From contig NZ_QAIG01000008.1 in assembly GCF_003060885.1 (NCBI RefSeq), positions 1 through 64,000 of the forward strand: DNA of 64,000 nucleotides, written 5' to 3'. This DNA is from Pseudomonas sp. HMWF032. Lineage in GTDB: Bacteria > Pseudomonadota > Gammaproteobacteria > Pseudomonadales > Pseudomonadaceae. The position numbers and the translations under genes are program-made. The notes below the pieces were generated by a model. That model ran no database searches. It was not told where the DNA came from and saw only the letters and a list, made by a program, of their open reading frames with translations. Below are positions 19,185 through 32,198 of the stretch, piece by piece (the stretch's first letter is position 1; every line of letters begins with the position of its first letter).

Positions 19185-20663
19185 TTATTCGGCAGTCTGT
19201 TCGGCGAGAGCAACGGCGCGGAACATGGCGCGACGCTTGTTCAGGGTTTCTTCCCACTCCAGTGCAGGCACCGAGTCGGCAACGATGCCGGCACCGGCCT
19301 GCACATGCAGTTCGCCATCTTTGATCACCGCTGTACGGATGGCGATGGCGGTGTCCATATTGCCGTTCCACGCCAGATAACCCACCGCGCCGCCGTAGAC
19401 GCCGCGCTTGACAGGCTCCAGCTCGTCGATGATTTCCATGGCGCGAATCTTCGGCGCGCCGGACAGGGTGCCCGCCGGCAGAATGGCGCGCAGCGCGTCC
19501 ATAGCGGTCAGGCCTTCCTTCAACTGGCCGGTGACGTTGGAAACGATGTGCATAACGTTGGAATAACGCTCGATCACCATCTTCTCGGTGAGTTTGACGC
19601 TACCCGTGCTGGCCACCCGACCGACGTCGTTGCGGCCCAGGTCGATCAGCATCAGGTGCTCGGCGACTTCCTTGGCATCGGACAGCAGGTCTTCTTCAAG
19701 AGCCCGATCCGCCTCTTCGTTCGCACCGCGTGGGCGGGTGCCGGCAATCGGGCGCACGGTGACCAAGCCATCTTCCAGACGCACCAGCACTTCCGGCGAG
19801 CTGCCGACCACGTGGAAGTCGCCGAAGTTGAAGAAGTACATATAAGGCGTCGGGTTGATGCAGCGCAGCGCGCGGTACAGATCAATCGGCGCGGCCTTGA
19901 ACGGGATCGACATGCGCTGCGAGATCACCACCTGCATGCAGTCGCCGGCGAGGATGTACTCCTTGATCGCCTTGACCGCATTTTCGTAGTCATCGCGTTT
20001 AAAGCTGGAGATAAAGTCCGGCTCAGCACCGGCCGGTGCCGACAGGTCCACGCCCAGGCGCGGGGTAATCGGCTGACGCAACTTGTGCAGGATGTTCTGC
20101 AAGCGCGCCTGCCCCTGTTCCAGCGCATCGGTTTCGCTCGGGTCGACCAGCACAATGGCGTGCATCTTGCCCGCCAGGTTGTCGAACACCACCACGGCGT
20201 CAGACACCATCAAGAGGATATCCGGCGTGCCCAAGGCATCAGGATTAACGCCTTTGGCCAGCTTGGGTTCGACATAACGCACGCTGTCATAGCCAAAGTA
20301 ACCGACCAAACCACCGTTAAAGCGCGGTAACCCGGCCAGCGTAGGCACCTTGTAGCGGTCCTTGAACTGCTCGACAAAGGCCAGTGGGTCTTCGCAGTGA
20401 TGCCGTTCTACTTCGACACCGTCGACGCTGATGCTCACCTCATGCTCATAGGCACGCAACACGGTGCGCGCCGGCAGGCCGATGATGGAGTAGCGCCCCC
20501 ACTTCTCGCCGCCCTGCACGGATTCCAGCAGGTAGGTATTGGCCTCATCGGCCAGTTTCAGGTAGATGGACAGCGGCGTGTCGAAATCCACCAGGGTTTC
20601 GCAGGCAACAGGAATGCGGTTATAGCCGGCAGCGGCTAAACGCAGAAATTCTTCGCGGGTCAT
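19185..20663 (-). CDS. trpE: Anthranilate synthase component I
   Basis: Commits chorismate to tryptophan synthesis. The 492-aa start ([15 protein letters not shown]) removes 20 unsupported residues of a longer frame. Residues 45-48 are LLES, the element of the tryptophan feedback site in TrpE, so end-product inhibition is likely. The C-terminal chorismate-binding core ([40 protein letters not shown]) is complete. A leader peptide with tandem Trp codons precedes it. trpG follows by 11 bp. Confidence 0.95.
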   Translation of the reverse strand: MTREEFLRLAAAGYNRIPVACETLVDFDTPLSIYLKLADEANTYLLESVQGGEKWGRYSIIGLPARTVLRAYEHEVSISVDGVEVERHHCEDPLAFVEQFKDRYKVPTLAGLPRFNGGLVGYFGYDSVRYVEPKLAKGVNPDALGTPDILLMVSDAVVVFDNLAGKMHAIVLVDPSETDALEQGQARLQNILHKLRQPITPRLGVDLSAPAGAEPDFISSFKRDDYENAVKAIKEYILAGDCMQVVISQRMSIPFKAAPIDLYRALRCINPTPYMYFFNFGDFHVVGSSPEVLVRLEDGLVTVRPIAGTRPRGANEEADRALEEDLLSDAKEVAEHLMLIDLGRNDVGRVASTGSVKLTEKMVIERYSNVMHIVSNVTGQLKEGLTAMDALRAILPAGTLSGAPKIRAMEIIDELEPVKRGVYGGAVGYLAWNGNMDTAIAIRTAVIKDGELHVQAGAGIVADSVPALEWEETLNKRRAMFRAVALAEQTAE

Positions 20664-20705
20664 GAGCAGCCTCGTGGCTTGAGGTAATACGGTCGAATGC
20701 AGGCG

Positions 20706-20721
20706 GGCTTTGCTTAAAGCC
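20706..20721 (-). promoter_or_regulatory. trp leader RNA hairpin
   Basis: GGCUUU and AAAGCC pair across AAGC in the leader RNA, ten bases after the leader stop codon and 42 bases before the trpE start. Upstream, GGCGC and GCGCC can pair over the leader's Trp codons (20736-20747), and GTCGG/CCGAC brackets the leader start. These alternative stems suit attenuation, although no long U run follows the last hairpin. Confidence 0.45.
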
Positions 20722-20730
20722 AAGATCAGG

Positions 20731-20775
20731 TCAGAGGCGCCAGCGCCAACGGGCCAGTGCCTTGATGATTTTCAT
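20731..20775 (-). CDS. trpL: trp operon leader peptide (14 aa)
   Basis: A 15-codon frame reading [14 protein letters not shown] then stop, 67 bp before trpE. Trp codons at positions 10 and 12 are the hallmark of an attenuation leader, where ribosome stalling on scarce Trp-tRNA alters RNA folding. From the literature as I recall it, P. putida trpE and trpGDC are controlled by attenuation. The gene is too small for normal ORF calling. It lies in the 213-bp gap between gph and trpE. Confidence 0.75.
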   Translation of the reverse strand: MKIIKALARWRWRL

Positions 20776-20876
20776 GTCGGTGCTTGCCGACCAGCGCGTG
20801 CAGGTGACCACCACGAAACTCTCTTAATTCAGGCGGGAGTGAACTGCGGCCACACTAGCGCAGGGCCGAAAGCGAA

Positions 20877-21596
20877 TCAACCCGCAAGACCCGGCAAAAG
20901 CACAGGCTCGGCGGGACGCAGCAGGCCGCTCAGGCAATCCAGCACATACGCCGGGTGCTCCTCGGCAATCGGCCGGCCATGGTTGTAGCCATAACTCAGC
21001 GCTACGCAAGGTACCCCGGCGGCATTGGCTGCAAGCACATCATTGCGGGAATCACCGACAAACAGCGCCTGAGCAGCCGGCACACGCGCCAGCTGCAACA
21101 CATGCCGCAGCGCCGCCGGATCAGGCTTCTGCTGGGGCAAAGTGTCGCCCCCGACAATCCAGCGGAAATAACCGCCGAGGCCTTTTTCATCGAGCAACGG
21201 CGCGACAAAGCGCTCGGGCTTGTTGGTGACAATCGCCAGCTCGACCTGCTGCTCACGCAGCCAGTCCAGGGTTGGCCGCACGCCAGGGTAGACCTGGGTC
21301 AGCGCGTGGTTTTCGGCGTAGTGCTGCATAAACAGCTCCAGCGCCTGTTCGGTTCGAGCCTCATCTATATGCTCATGTTGCAGGCCGCCCGCGAGGGCAC
21401 GGCGTACCAACACCCGCGCGCCGTTGCCCACCCAGTCGCGCACCCGCTCGATGCCTGCTGCCGGCAGGCCAAGCCCGCGCAAGGTCTTATCGACGGCGGC
21501 GCTTAGATCCGGCACCGAATCGACCAAGGTGCCGTCCAGATCGAACATCACCAGGCGCGGCAACTCGCCGTTAAACAACCCGCGCAGCAAACTCAT
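20877..21596 (-). CDS. gph: Phosphoglycolate phosphatase (HAD family)
   Basis: HAD hydrolase that removes 2-phosphoglycolate from DNA repair. A 239-aa protein with motif [11 protein letters not shown], motif II IVTNKP, motif III lysine region QQKPDPA and motif [13 protein letters not shown]. Pseudomonas MupP (MurNAc-6-P phosphatase) is a related HAD enzyme often called Gph, but the place between rpe and trpE is that of true gph. The start overlaps the rpe stop by four bases. Confidence 0.88.
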   Translation of the reverse strand: MSLLRGLFNGELPRLVMFDLDGTLVDSVPDLSAAVDKTLRGLGLPAAGIERVRDWVGNGARVLVRRALAGGLQHEHIDEARTEQALELFMQHYAENHALTQVYPGVRPTLDWLREQQVELAIVTNKPERFVAPLLDEKGLGGYFRWIVGGDTLPQQKPDPAALRHVLQLARVPAAQALFVGDSRNDVLAANAAGVPCVALSYGYNHGRPIAEEHPAYVLDCLSGLLRPAEPVLLPGLAG

Positions 21597-22267
21597 CCGC
21601 GAGCCTGAGCCAATTCGGCACGCATCGCGTCGATCACCGTTTTGTAGTCCGGCTGGTTGAAGATCGCCGAGCCTGCGACAAAGGTGTCGGCACCGGCAGC
21701 TGCGATTTCGCGGATATTCTGTACATTCACCCCGCCGTCGATTTCCAGACGGATTTCACGACCAGAGGCGTCGATCAGCGCGCGAGCTTCCTTGAGTTTC
21801 TCTAGGGTATGGGGAATGAATTTCTGCCCACCGAAACCTGGGTTGACGCTCATCAGCAGGATCATGTCGACCTTGTCCATGACGTGCTTGAGCACCTCCA
21901 GCGGGGTGGCCGGGTTGAACACCAGACCGGCCTTGCAACCACCGTCGCGAATCAGCTGCAGCGAGCGGTCGATATGCTCGCTGGCTTCCGGGTGGAAGGT
22001 GATGTACGTGGCACCGGCCTCGATAAAGTCGCCGATGATGCGGTCAACCGGCTTGACCATCAGGTGCGCGTCAATCGGCGCGGTGATGCCGTATTTACGC
22101 AGCGCCGCGCAGACCATCGGGCCGATGGTGAGGTTGGGCACGTAGTGATTGTCCATCACATCGAAGTGCACGATGTCGGCACCGGCGGCGAGCACCTTGT
22201 CCACTTCCTCGCCCAGGCGGGCGAAATCGGCAGACAGAATCGACGGAGCAATGGCGAAGGGTTGCAT
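21593..22267 (-). CDS. rpe: Ribulose-phosphate 3-epimerase
   Basis: Interconverts ribulose-5-P and xylulose-5-P in the pentose phosphate pathway. A 224-aa TIM barrel with [28 protein letters not shown], the metal-binding His and Asp residues, [13 protein letters not shown] and EIDGGVN. First gene of the leftward rpe-gph array that runs into trp. Divergent from the DUF3530 gene, with 136 bp between. Confidence 0.95.
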   Translation of the reverse strand: MQPFAIAPSILSADFARLGEEVDKVLAAGADIVHFDVMDNHYVPNLTIGPMVCAALRKYGITAPIDAHLMVKPVDRIIGDFIEAGATYITFHPEASEHIDRSLQLIRDGGCKAGLVFNPATPLEVLKHVMDKVDMILLMSVNPGFGGQKFIPHTLEKLKEARALIDASGREIRLEIDGGVNVQNIREIAAAGADTFVAGSAIFNQPDYKTVIDAMRAELAQARG

Positions 22268-22403
22268 GACGCACCTCGGTGGTATTCACGGAAGGCGCGC
22301 ATTGTACCAGCCCGATCCAAGGCCTGGCGCGCGTGAACGACACCTGACAAAGCCGAGCGGAAAAGGCTAGGCTGCTGAAACACGATGTTCGCCGGAGAAC
22401 CCC

Positions 22404-23426
22404 ATGTTTTCGCGCCACGCCGCCCTGACCCTGAGCCTGTTGCTATCGATCAGCCCACTGCAGGCGGAAGAACAAACGCCCACAGAAGAAGCCCCCGCAA
22501 CCACCGACAGTTCACCCGCACCTGCGGCAGAAGTCCGCGCCCCCCTACCCGAGCGCAGCGAAGTGGATGCCACTGCGCTGGAGCAACGTCTGGAGCAGAA
22601 GGAACAGCAGCAACTGCAGGCGGGCGATGAACGCTTTCTGGCCCTCTGGTTACCTGCCAATGTCGCCGACCCCAGTGGAGCAGTGATTCTCGTACCGGGC
22701 GATGATGAGAATGCCGACTGGCCGCAGGGCGTTGGCCCACTGCGCCGCAAGCTGCCCAATGGCGGCTGGCACAGTCTCAGCCTGACTCTGCCGGACCCCA
22801 ACAGCGATGCCCCTCCCCTGCGTGACGTCGCAACGGAGTCCGCCACACCCGCCGCAACCGACACGGAGGCCAACACCGACAGCGCACCTGCCAGCGAAGC
22901 CGCACCAACTGAAGCGCCAGCCGAAACGGACGCATCCGCAGCTGCAGCCAGCACGCCCGCTGCCAGCGCAACGCCAAGCCCGGAAGCGCGGCAGAAGACG
23001 CATGCCGAACGCGTCCTGGCACGCATTGAAGCCAGTATTGGTTTTGCCGAACAGCAACAGGCCAAAACCATCGTTCTGCTCGGCCATGGTAGCGGCGCTT
23101 ACTGGGCCGCGCGCTACCTGGCCGAACGCAAGCCGGCCAAGGTCAGCAACCTGCTGCTGGTCGCCGCCGAACTGCCCGCAGGTTTCACGCCTCCTCTGGA
23201 TGAGCTGATTCCGCAACTGCAGCTGGCCACAGGCGACTTTTACTACAAGGACCAGGTCGCTGACCGCCAGGCAGCACTGAAACGCTCACAAGCGGGCAAA
23301 CGGCAGAAGCATCCAGCCTATATCCAGGTGGCCATGAAGGCGCTGCCGGGCAATCGCGAGGCCGAACAGGAACAGCTTTATCGGCGCATCAAAGGCTGGC
23401 TGACCCTGAAACTGCAGGCGAAGTAA
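22404..23426 (+). CDS. Exported DUF3530 alpha/beta-hydrolase-like protein
   Basis: A 340-aa protein with a signal peptide (about 1-22, cleaved after LQA). A low-complexity Ala/Pro/Thr/Glu linker (about 125-195) splits the domain; the DUF3530 core lies on either side. The segment VLLGHGSGAYWAARYLAE resembles a hydrolase nucleophile elbow (GHGSG), with serine as candidate nucleophile. The substrate is unknown. It ends 35 bp before convergent djlA with no hairpin between. Confidence 0.78.
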   Translation: MFSRHAALTLSLLLSISPLQAEEQTPTEEAPATTDSSPAPAAEVRAPLPERSEVDATALEQRLEQKEQQQLQAGDERFLALWLPANVADPSGAVILVPGDDENADWPQGVGPLRRKLPNGGWHSLSLTLPDPNSDAPPLRDVATESATPAATDTEANTDSAPASEAAPTEAPAETDASAAAASTPAASATPSPEARQKTHAERVLARIEASIGFAEQQQAKTIVLLGHGSGAYWAARYLAERKPAKVSNLLLVAAELPAGFTPPLDELIPQLQLATGDFYYKDQVADRQAALKRSQAGKRQKHPAYIQVAMKALPGNREAEQEQLYRRIKGWLTLKLQAK

Positions 23427-23461
23427 TCCGGCCACGCAGCCCTTGCCGCGCCACAGTAGGC

Positions 23462-24223
23462 CTAGCGAAAACCGTGACGTTGGCGGATCAGGTCATAGGC
23501 CTGGTGCAATTCACGGGTGCGTTCGGTGGCTTCGCGCACACGCTCAGGCGTTGCGCCGCTGCCCGCCAGCTTGTCCGGGTGGTGGCGGCTCAATAAACGC
23601 CGGTACGCCTGCTTGATCTGCGCAGGCTCGGCATCGGCAGTTACATTCAATAACGTGAGGGCACGCTGATAGGCGTTGCTGGCCGTCGACACCAGCGGGC
23701 CTTGCTGTGGTGCACAAGCGTCACTCAGCTGCGTTTGGGTTGCCGAGGAAACCTGCAACCATTTGCCCCAGAGCATGATCAGCTCACGCTCCGCTTGACT
23801 GACCTGACCATCGGCCCAGGCCATCCGCCAACAGGCGCGCAGCAGGGTTTCAGCCCGCGCCTGCTGACGGCGCAACGGCCCACGCAGGCTATCGCGCCCG
23901 GTCTTGCCTTGCGCAAACGCTTCAATCGCCTGACGCTGCGCCTCGGCACTCAAACCCAGCCGCTGCATCTCTGCCCGCGCCTGTTGGATATGTGCAGGTA
24001 GCACACGCCCACCGCTTTTCGCCAAACGCCCGAGCAGCACAAACAGCAGCCACTCATCGCGCGGTGCCGCCCGACCACCCAGGCGTTCACGCAGCGCCGC
24101 CCAGGACTGCAGCCGCAGCCGCCGATCCAGCACCTGACCGAGCAAACCGCCGAGCATGGCTCCAGGAATACTGGCCACCGCCAGCCCGGCAACAGCACCC
24201 AACAAGGTGGCGGGCCAAATCAT
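23462..24223 (-). CDS. djlA: DjlA-like membrane-anchored J-domain co-chaperone
   Basis: A 253-aa protein: N-terminal glycine-rich transmembrane segment (about 1-25), a TerB-like helical domain (about 45-160), and a C-terminal J domain with the essential HPD in RHHPDKLAG. J domains stimulate DnaK. In E. coli, DjlA affects capsule synthesis. The start at MIWPATLLG places the membrane segment at the very N-terminus; a longer frame adds 29 residues that overlap murU. It lies one base after murU. Confidence 0.87.
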   Translation of the reverse strand: MIWPATLLGAVAGLAVASIPGAMLGGLLGQVLDRRLRLQSWAALRERLGGRAAPRDEWLLFVLLGRLAKSGGRVLPAHIQQARAEMQRLGLSAEAQRQAIEAFAQGKTGRDSLRGPLRRQQARAETLLRACWRMAWADGQVSQAERELIMLWGKWLQVSSATQTQLSDACAPQQGPLVSTASNAYQRALTLLNVTADAEPAQIKQAYRRLLSRHHPDKLAGSGATPERVREATERTRELHQAYDLIRQRHGFR

Positions 24224-24224
24224 C

Positions 24225-25909
<1,685 letters not shown>

Positions 25910-26034
25910 TACAAGGTCTCCGACGGCGCTAGCCGTTGCGCGGGTCATGCTTTATTATCCAGCATCTTTTCAAGCCCATCGAGAGGCGTGCGGCCTCAGG
26001 GCCAATGGCGCGCAGGAAGCCCGGAAAAAATAAG

Positions 26035-28806
26035 ATGGCAGTAAAATACCCCGCGTTTCGTAAAAAATTCCCTCTACTGGTTACTGGCAGCCTTCTGGCG
26101 CTACAGCCTGTAGCAGTCCCTTTTGCCGTCGCTGCCGAGCAGTATGATTGCCAGGTTTCCGCCTCCGGCGGCTGGGCATGCGCCCCGAAAGCCAGCAATG
26201 CTGCACTGCCCGCCCGGCCAGTACAACGTGATTCGGTTGCCAGCAGCAAGACCGCTGATGGCAGCACTGCACCTGGCGAGAGCCAAGCAGCGCAAACCAC
26301 GCTGGTGACCGAAAGCCTTGGTAAAGGCCTGGCCTCACGCAGCACTGACTACAGCCACCTTGACTGGGTGCCGCGTGAAAACCTCACCGCCGCCCAGCTG
26401 GCAGAAGCCGGCCCCTATTGCGCCGGTGCGTATGTAGAGCCGATTCGTCCAGGCATGGACGACAAGACGCCAATGGACGAAGCGCCGATGTTCGTATCGG
26501 CCAAGGCTTCGCGTTATCAGCAAGAGCAACAGATTGCCACCCTCGCCGGTGATGTCGTCGTACGCCAAGCGGGTATGCAGGTTGAGGCAGACGAAGCCAA
26601 CCTGCACCAGGCGGAAAACCGTGGTGAGTTGGTCGGCAATGTACGCCTGCGAGATCAGGGCATGCTGGTGGTGGGTGACCGTGCAGAGCTGCAACTGGAC
26701 AACGGTGAAGCCAAGGTCGACAACGCCGAATACGTCCTGCACAAGAGCCATATTCGCGGCAACGCGCTCTACGCCAAACGTGAAGAAAGCGCGATCATCC
26801 GCCTGAAAGACGGCACTTACACCAGCTGCGAACCGGGCAGCAACGCCTGGCACCTGAAGGGCAACAACATCACCCTGAATCCGGCCACCGGTTTTGGCAC
26901 CGCGACCAACGTGACCCTGCGGGTGAAGAATATTCCGGTGTTCTATACACCGTATATCTACTTCCCGATCGATGATCGTCGTCAGTCCGGTTTCCTGCCG
27001 CCCAGCATCGGCAGCTCCAGCGACAACGGCCTGACCCTGCAGACGCCTTACTACTTCAACCTGGCGCCGAACTACGACGCCACGTTGTATCCGACCTACA
27101 TGAGCGATCGCGGCTTGCTGATGGAAGGCGAATTTCGCTACCTCACCAAGAACAGCGAAGGCCAGTTCGGCGCAGCCTACCTCGACGACAGCAACGACGA
27201 CCGCAAACTGCAGTCCGAGTACGAAGATCAGCGCTGGATGTACAGCTGGCAGCACAAGACCGGCCTGACCTCGCGTTTGCTGGCTGAGGTCGATTACACC
27301 GACATCAGCGACCCGTACTATTTCCAGGACTTGAATACCGACCTGGGCATTGGCGCGACCAGCTATGTGGACCAACGCGGCACCCTGACCTATCGAGGCG
27401 ACAGCTACACCGCGCGGTTGAACGCACACGCCTACGAACTGGCCAATATCACTGATGTTACCCCTTACAACCGCCTGCCACAGCTGACGCTGGATGGTGT
27501 ACTGCCATTCAAGCCGGCCGGAGTGAACTTCAGCTACGGCACGGAATATGTGCGTTTCGACCGCAGCTTGCGTAAAGGCAACTTCATTAATGAGGACGGC
27601 GTAGTTGAACAGCCATGGTACGACACCCGCCTGCAAGGTTTGGCCCGCGCCAATGGTGAACGCCTGCATGTCGAGCCTGGCGCCAGCTTGCCACTCAACT
27701 GGAACTGGGGCTTTATCACACCTCAGGTCAAGTTCCTGCAAACCAGCTACGATCTGACCCTCGATCAGCAAGGTAAGAACACCCTGCTTGCCGAACAGAC
27801 ATATAAAGGCAACCAGAACCGCAGTGTTGGCATGTTTAGCCTGGACAGCGGCCTGTACTTCGACCGCAGCACCCAGTGGTTCGGTAAGTCCTATAGACAG
27901 ACCCTCGAGCCGCGCCTGTTCTACCTCTATGTGCCAGAAGAAGACCAGACCGATATCCCAATTTTCGACACAGGCGAGAGCACGTTCAGCTACTCCTCGC
28001 TGTGGCGTGAAAACCGCTTTTCCGGGAAGGACCGTATCGGCGACGAGAACAAACTGTCGCTGGGCGTAACCAACCGCTGGATTGAGCCGAATGGCTTTGA
28101 GCGTCAGCGCTTCAGTATCGGCCAGGCCTTCTACTTCGAAGACCGCCAGGTGCAGCTGCCCGGCATCGATTACCGCACACGCAGTGACTCGACTGCATCG
28201 GTATCGCCTTACGCCCTTGAGTATCTCTACCGCTTTAACCGCGACTGGCGCTTCTCATCGGACTTCAACTGGGATCCGGATAGCGGCAGCACCCGCTCGG
28301 GTAGCGCGATGTTCCACTACCAACCAGAAGACAACCCGAACAAGGTGGTCAACGCTGGCTATCGCTATCGCAACGACACCGTGCGCTATGACGAAGCAAC
28401 CGGTAACTGGGTTGTGGGCGGTGGCGACTACGGTACGCCTGGCAGCGCAAATTACATCAAGGACTACTACAAGATCAGCCAACATGACTTCTCGGTTATC
28501 TGGCCGATCGTGCCGCAGTGGAGCGCAATCTCCCGCTGGCAATATGATTATGGTCGCAACCGCACGCTGGAGGCATTCGCCGGCTTCGAATATGACAGCT
28601 GCTGCTGGAAACTGCGTCTGATCAACCGCTACTGGATTGACTACGACGAAGTCAGCCTGAGTCCATCGCTGAACGACCAGGCAGATCGTGGGATTTTCCT
28701 GCAGATCGTGCTCAAAGGTCTGGGTGGTGTAGTCGGCAATAAAGTTGAGACTTTCCTCGACCAAGGCATTCAAGGTTATCGTGAACGTGAAGACAAAGCT
28801 TTCTGA
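26035..28806 (+). CDS. lptD: LPS-assembly outer-membrane protein LptD
   Basis: Outer-membrane beta-barrel that, with lipoprotein LptE, inserts LPS in the outer leaflet. The 923 residues include a signal peptide (cleaved after VAA), a periplasmic OstA/LptA-like domain (about 130-290) and a large C-terminal barrel. The cysteines needed for inter-domain disulfides are visible: two near the N-terminus (YDCQVS, WACAPK), one in TSCEPGS, and a vicinal pair in DSCCWKL near the end. The start at 26035 gives a normal signal peptide; a longer frame begins within the amgK promoter region. Confidence 0.95.
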   Translation: MAVKYPAFRKKFPLLVTGSLLALQPVAVPFAVAAEQYDCQVSASGGWACAPKASNAALPARPVQRDSVASSKTADGSTAPGESQAAQTTLVTESLGKGLASRSTDYSHLDWVPRENLTAAQLAEAGPYCAGAYVEPIRPGMDDKTPMDEAPMFVSAKASRYQQEQQIATLAGDVVVRQAGMQVEADEANLHQAENRGELVGNVRLRDQGMLVVGDRAELQLDNGEAKVDNAEYVLHKSHIRGNALYAKREESAIIRLKDGTYTSCEPGSNAWHLKGNNITLNPATGFGTATNVTLRVKNIPVFYTPYIYFPIDDRRQSGFLPPSIGSSSDNGLTLQTPYYFNLAPNYDATLYPTYMSDRGLLMEGEFRYLTKNSEGQFGAAYLDDSNDDRKLQSEYEDQRWMYSWQHKTGLTSRLLAEVDYTDISDPYYFQDLNTDLGIGATSYVDQRGTLTYRGDSYTARLNAHAYELANITDVTPYNRLPQLTLDGVLPFKPAGVNFSYGTEYVRFDRSLRKGNFINEDGVVEQPWYDTRLQGLARANGERLHVEPGASLPLNWNWGFITPQVKFLQTSYDLTLDQQGKNTLLAEQTYKGNQNRSVGMFSLDSGLYFDRSTQWFGKSYRQTLEPRLFYLYVPEEDQTDIPIFDTGESTFSYSSLWRENRFSGKDRIGDENKLSLGVTNRWIEPNGFERQRFSIGQAFYFEDRQVQLPGIDYRTRSDSTASVSPYALEYLYRFNRDWRFSSDFNWDPDSGSTRSGSAMFHYQPEDNPNKVVNAGYRYRNDTVRYDEATGNWVVGGGDYGTPGSANYIKDYYKISQHDFSVIWPIVPQWSAISRWQYDYGRNRTLEAFAGFEYDSCCWKLRLINRYWIDYDEVSLSPSLNDQADRGIFLQIVLKGLGGVVGNKVETFLDQGIQGYREREDKAF

Positions 28807-30079
28807 TTGCGTGCGCCCCCTGCTGTTGGGCGCGCTGTTTATGGGTACTGCGGCACACGCTGAGGTACAACCGCTCAACCGCGTTGTGGCGATTGTCGAT
28901 AATGATGTGGTGATGCAAAGCCAGCTCGATTCACGCCTGCGTGAAGTGCAGCAAACCATCGCCCAGCGCGGCGCCGCACTACCGCCTGAGCATGTATTGA
29001 GCCAGCAGGTGCTTGAGCGCCTGATCATCGAGAACATCCAGCTGCAGATCGGCGAACGCTCCGGCATTCGCATCACTGACGAAGAGCTGAACCAGGCCAT
29101 TGGCACCATCGCTCAACGCAACGGCATGAGCATCGAGCAGTTCCGCGCAGCACTGGCTGCGGACGGGCTGTCTTACAATGATGCGCGTGACCAGGTTCGT
29201 CGCGAGATGATCATCAGCCGCGTGCGCCAACGCCGTGTGGCCGAGCGTATTCAGGTTACCGACCAGGAAGTGCAGAACTTCCTCGCCTCGGACTTAGGCA
29301 AGATGCAGCTGTCCGAAGAGTTCCGCCTGGCCAACATCCTGATCCCGGTCGGCGAAGGGGCATCCTCTGAGGAAATCCAGGCCGCCGACCGGCAATCACG
29401 TGAACTGTACGAGCAACTGCAACAGGGGGCGGACTTCGCCCAGCTGGCGATTGCACGCTCGGCCAGCGAGACCGCACTGGAAGGCGGCGAAATGGGCTGG
29501 CGTAAAGCCGGACAGCTGCCACCGCCATTTGACAACATGATTGCAGCGCTCTCAGTGGGTCAGGTGACCGAGCCGGTGCGTACACCGGGTGGTTTTATCA
29601 TGATCAAACTGCTGGAGAAGCGCGGAGGCGGCAATCAGGTGCGCGACGAAGTCAATGTGCGCCATATCCTGATCAAACCCAGCGAAATCCGCAGCGAAGC
29701 CGAGACCAAGCGCCTGGTTGAGCGCCTCTACCAGCGCATCCTGGCGGGCGAAGACTTTGCCGAGCTGGCAAAGAACTTCTCCGAAGACCCAGGCTCCGCA
29801 CTTAATGGCGGCACACTGAGCTGGATCGACCCGAGCGCGTTGGTCCCAGAATTCCGCGAAGTGATGAACAACACGCCGGCAGGTGAGTTGTCCAAGCCGT
29901 TCAAGAGCCCTTACGGCTGGCATGTGCTGGAAGTCATGGGTCGTCGCGCGACAGACAGCAGCGCACAGTTCCGCGAGCAGCAAGCCATGACCGTACTGCG
30001 CAACCGCAAGTACGATGAAGAACTGCAGGCCTGGCTGCGGCAAATTCGTGATGAAGCCTACGTCGAGACCAAACTCTGA
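28787..30079 (+). CDS. surA: Periplasmic peptidyl-prolyl isomerase and OMP chaperone SurA
   Basis: Escorts unfolded outer-membrane proteins to the BAM complex. A 430-aa protein: signal peptide ending TAAHA, N-terminal chaperone domain ([16 protein letters not shown]...), two parvulin domains (around 175-275 and 285-385; the second begins [11 protein letters not shown]) and a C-terminal helix. A GTG start (MKTKLSDCV) is chosen because it gives the family N-terminus; it lies 20 bp inside lptD, so translation is probably coupled to it. A strong terminator follows. Confidence 0.94.
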   Translation: MKTKLSDCVRPLLLGALFMGTAAHAEVQPLNRVVAIVDNDVVMQSQLDSRLREVQQTIAQRGAALPPEHVLSQQVLERLIIENIQLQIGERSGIRITDEELNQAIGTIAQRNGMSIEQFRAALAADGLSYNDARDQVRREMIISRVRQRRVAERIQVTDQEVQNFLASDLGKMQLSEEFRLANILIPVGEGASSEEIQAADRQSRELYEQLQQGADFAQLAIARSASETALEGGEMGWRKAGQLPPPFDNMIAALSVGQVTEPVRTPGGFIMIKLLEKRGGGNQVRDEVNVRHILIKPSEIRSEAETKRLVERLYQRILAGEDFAELAKNFSEDPGSALNGGTLSWIDPSALVPEFREVMNNTPAGELSKPFKSPYGWHVLEVMGRRATDSSAQFREQQAMTVLRNRKYDEELQAWLRQIRDEAYVETKL

Positions 30080-30109
30080 CAGGCATGGCCACTCGCCCCG
30101 CGACAGATC

Positions 30110-30147
30110 AAGCCCGGTTTATGCCCATGCATAACCGGGCTTTTTTC
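30110..30147 (+). terminator. Rho-independent terminator after surA
   Basis: AAGCCCGGTTTATGC and GCATAACCGGGCTT form a long stem with a short loop, followed by six T residues. It separates lptD-surA from pdxA, which therefore needs its own promoter in the following 95 bp. Confidence 0.88.
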
Positions 30148-30243
30148 TGAGCGTGTAGTTAACTGCGCCAAGTCCTTGTAACGACGCATAATGCAGCGCA
30201 CCTAATCAATGACGCCCGCTGACACCCTCGAGAGCACCCGTCG

Positions 30244-31245
30244 ATGAACACTGCCCGTCTCTTTGCCCTGACCCCCGGTGAACCTGCCGGAATAGGCCCT
30301 GACTTGTGCCTGCTGCTGGCCCGTGAAGCGCAGCCGCATGCCCTGATCGCCATTGCCAGTCGCGACTTGCTGGCTGAACGCGCGCGCATGCTTGGCCTAA
30401 ACATTGACCTGATCCGTGTCGCACCCGAGACCTGGCCAATCCATGCAGCGCCCGCTGGTAGCCTGTATGTCTGGGACACGCCTCTGGCTGCAGCGGTCAG
30501 CCCCGGCCAGTTGAACCCACAGAACGCCCAATACGTGCTGCAGACCCTGAGCCGGGCCGGCCAGGGCTGTCTCGATGGCCACTTTGCCGGAATGATTACC
30601 GCCCCCGTGCACAAGGGCGTAATCAACGAAGGCGGAATTGCCTTCTCCGGACACACCGAGTTTCTCGCCGAACTGACTCGCACCGAACAGGTGGTGATGA
30701 TGCTCGCCACCCACGGCCTGCGCGTGGCACTGGTGACCACGCACCTGCCACTCAAGGATGTGGCCGACGCCATCACCCCCGAACGCCTCAGCCGGGTCAC
30801 GCGCATCCTCGACCACGACCTGCGCACGAAATTCGGCATCGCACGGCCGCGCATTCTGGTCTGCGGCCTCAACCCGCATGCCGGCGAAGGCGGCCACCTG
30901 GGCCGGGAGGAGATCGAAGTCATCGAGCCCACCCTGCAGCAACTGCGTAGCGAAGGTATCGACCTGATCGGCCCCCTGCCGGCCGACACCCTGTTCACCC
31001 CCAAGCACCTCGAGCAGTGCGATGCAGTGCTGGCGATGTACCACGATCAGGGCTTGCCAGTACTCAAGTACAAGGGCTTCGGCGCAGCGGTCAACGTTAC
31101 GCTAGGCCTGCCGATCATCCGCACCTCGGTCGATCACGGCACTGCACTGGACCTGGCTGGCACCGGCAAGATCGACTGCGGCAGCCTACAGGTCGCCCTG
31201 CAAACGGCCTATGAAATGACCGCCAGCCAGCTGAAAAGCGGCTGA
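30244..31245 (+). CDS. pdxA: 4-hydroxythreonine-4-phosphate dehydrogenase
   Basis: NAD-dependent, metal-requiring step of pyridoxal phosphate synthesis. The 333 residues show [13 protein letters not shown], the metal-binding [10 protein letters not shown] and [15 protein letters not shown] motifs, and [14 protein letters not shown]. First gene of a pdxA-rsmA-apaG-apaH-glpE run as in many gamma-proteobacteria. Confidence 0.95.
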   Translation: MNTARLFALTPGEPAGIGPDLCLLLAREAQPHALIAIASRDLLAERARMLGLNIDLIRVAPETWPIHAAPAGSLYVWDTPLAAAVSPGQLNPQNAQYVLQTLSRAGQGCLDGHFAGMITAPVHKGVINEGGIAFSGHTEFLAELTRTEQVVMMLATHGLRVALVTTHLPLKDVADAITPERLSRVTRILDHDLRTKFGIARPRILVCGLNPHAGEGGHLGREEIEVIEPTLQQLRSEGIDLIGPLPADTLFTPKHLEQCDAVLAMYHDQGLPVLKYKGFGAAVNVTLGLPIIRTSVDHGTALDLAGTGKIDCGSLQVALQTAYEMTASQLKSG

Positions 31246-31353
31246 CAGCAACGCCCATCACAGGGCGCAAGCCGCCAATGCTGTTAAACTGCCGGGCTTT
31301 CTACCCGCGTTACATTCGCTTCACACCCCTGGCGTGAAGCCTGGAGCTGCTGC

Positions 31354-32157
31354 ATGTCCGAGTACCAACACCGCGCGCGCAAGCGTTTCGGCCAGAACTT
31401 CCTGCATGACGCCGGGGTGATTCACCGCATCCTGCGCGCCATCCACGCCCGCGAAAGCGAACACATGCTGGAAATCGGGCCAGGCCAGGGCGCACTGACC
31501 GAAGGCTTGCTGAACAGCGGCGCGCAGCTAGACGTGATCGAACTCGACCGCGACCTAGTACCGATCCTGCAAGGCCAGTTCGGCGACAACCCGCGATTCC
31601 GGCTGAATCAGGGCGACGCCCTCAAGTTCGACTTCACCCAACTGCAAGCTGCGCCGCACAGCCTGCGCGTGGTCGGCAACTTGCCGTACAACATTTCTAC
31701 GCCGCTGATCTTCCACCTGCTGGATAACGCTGCCCTGATTCGCGACATGCACTTCATGCTGCAGAAAGAAGTGGTCGAACGCCTGGCCGCCGAACCAGGT
31801 GGTGGCGACTGGGGTCGCCTGTCGATCATGGTGCAGTACCACTGCCGCGTGGAACACTTGTTCAATGTCGGGCCTGGCGCGTTCAACCCGCCACCGAAGG
31901 TCGATTCGGCCATCGTCCGCCTGGTGCCGCACGAGGTGCTGCCACATCCGGCCAAGGATCACCGTTTGCTTGAGCGCGTGGTGCGCGAAGCCTTCAATCA
32001 ACGCCGCAAGACCTTGCGCAACACCCTCAAGGCGCTGCTGCCCGCTGAGGCCATCGAGGCCGCTGGTGTTGATGGCAGCCTGCGTCCCGAGCAACTGGAC
32101 CTCGCTGCGTTTGTGCGCCTGGCAGACAAACTGGCCGAGCACACCAACGCCACCTGA
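31354..32157 (+). CDS. rsmA: 16S rRNA dimethyladenosine transferase
   Basis: SAM-dependent enzyme (KsgA) that dimethylates two adjacent adenines near the 3' end of 16S rRNA during 30S maturation. A 267-aa protein with RFGQNFLHD, SAM motif EIGPGQGALTEGL and catalytic NLPYNIST. It follows pdxA by 108 bp and precedes apaG by 41 bp. Confidence 0.95.
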   Translation: MSEYQHRARKRFGQNFLHDAGVIHRILRAIHARESEHMLEIGPGQGALTEGLLNSGAQLDVIELDRDLVPILQGQFGDNPRFRLNQGDALKFDFTQLQAAPHSLRVVGNLPYNISTPLIFHLLDNAALIRDMHFMLQKEVVERLAAEPGGGDWGRLSIMVQYHCRVEHLFNVGPGAFNPPPKVDSAIVRLVPHEVLPHPAKDHRLLERVVREAFNQRRKTLRNTLKALLPAEAIEAAGVDGSLRPEQLDLAAFVRLADKLAEHTNAT

Positions 32158-32198
32158 CTGCAGCTAGACTGGCCTTCTGCCTACCGAGTTAATTACGC

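Noticed and set aside
19305..20330. 341-codon frame opposite trpE
   Set aside because: Shadow frame; His/Arg/Val-rich product without domain structure.
26335..27771. 478-codon open frame antisense to lptD
   Set aside because: It is a shadow of lptD in high-GC DNA; low-complexity product with no domain, while lptD is a clear family member.
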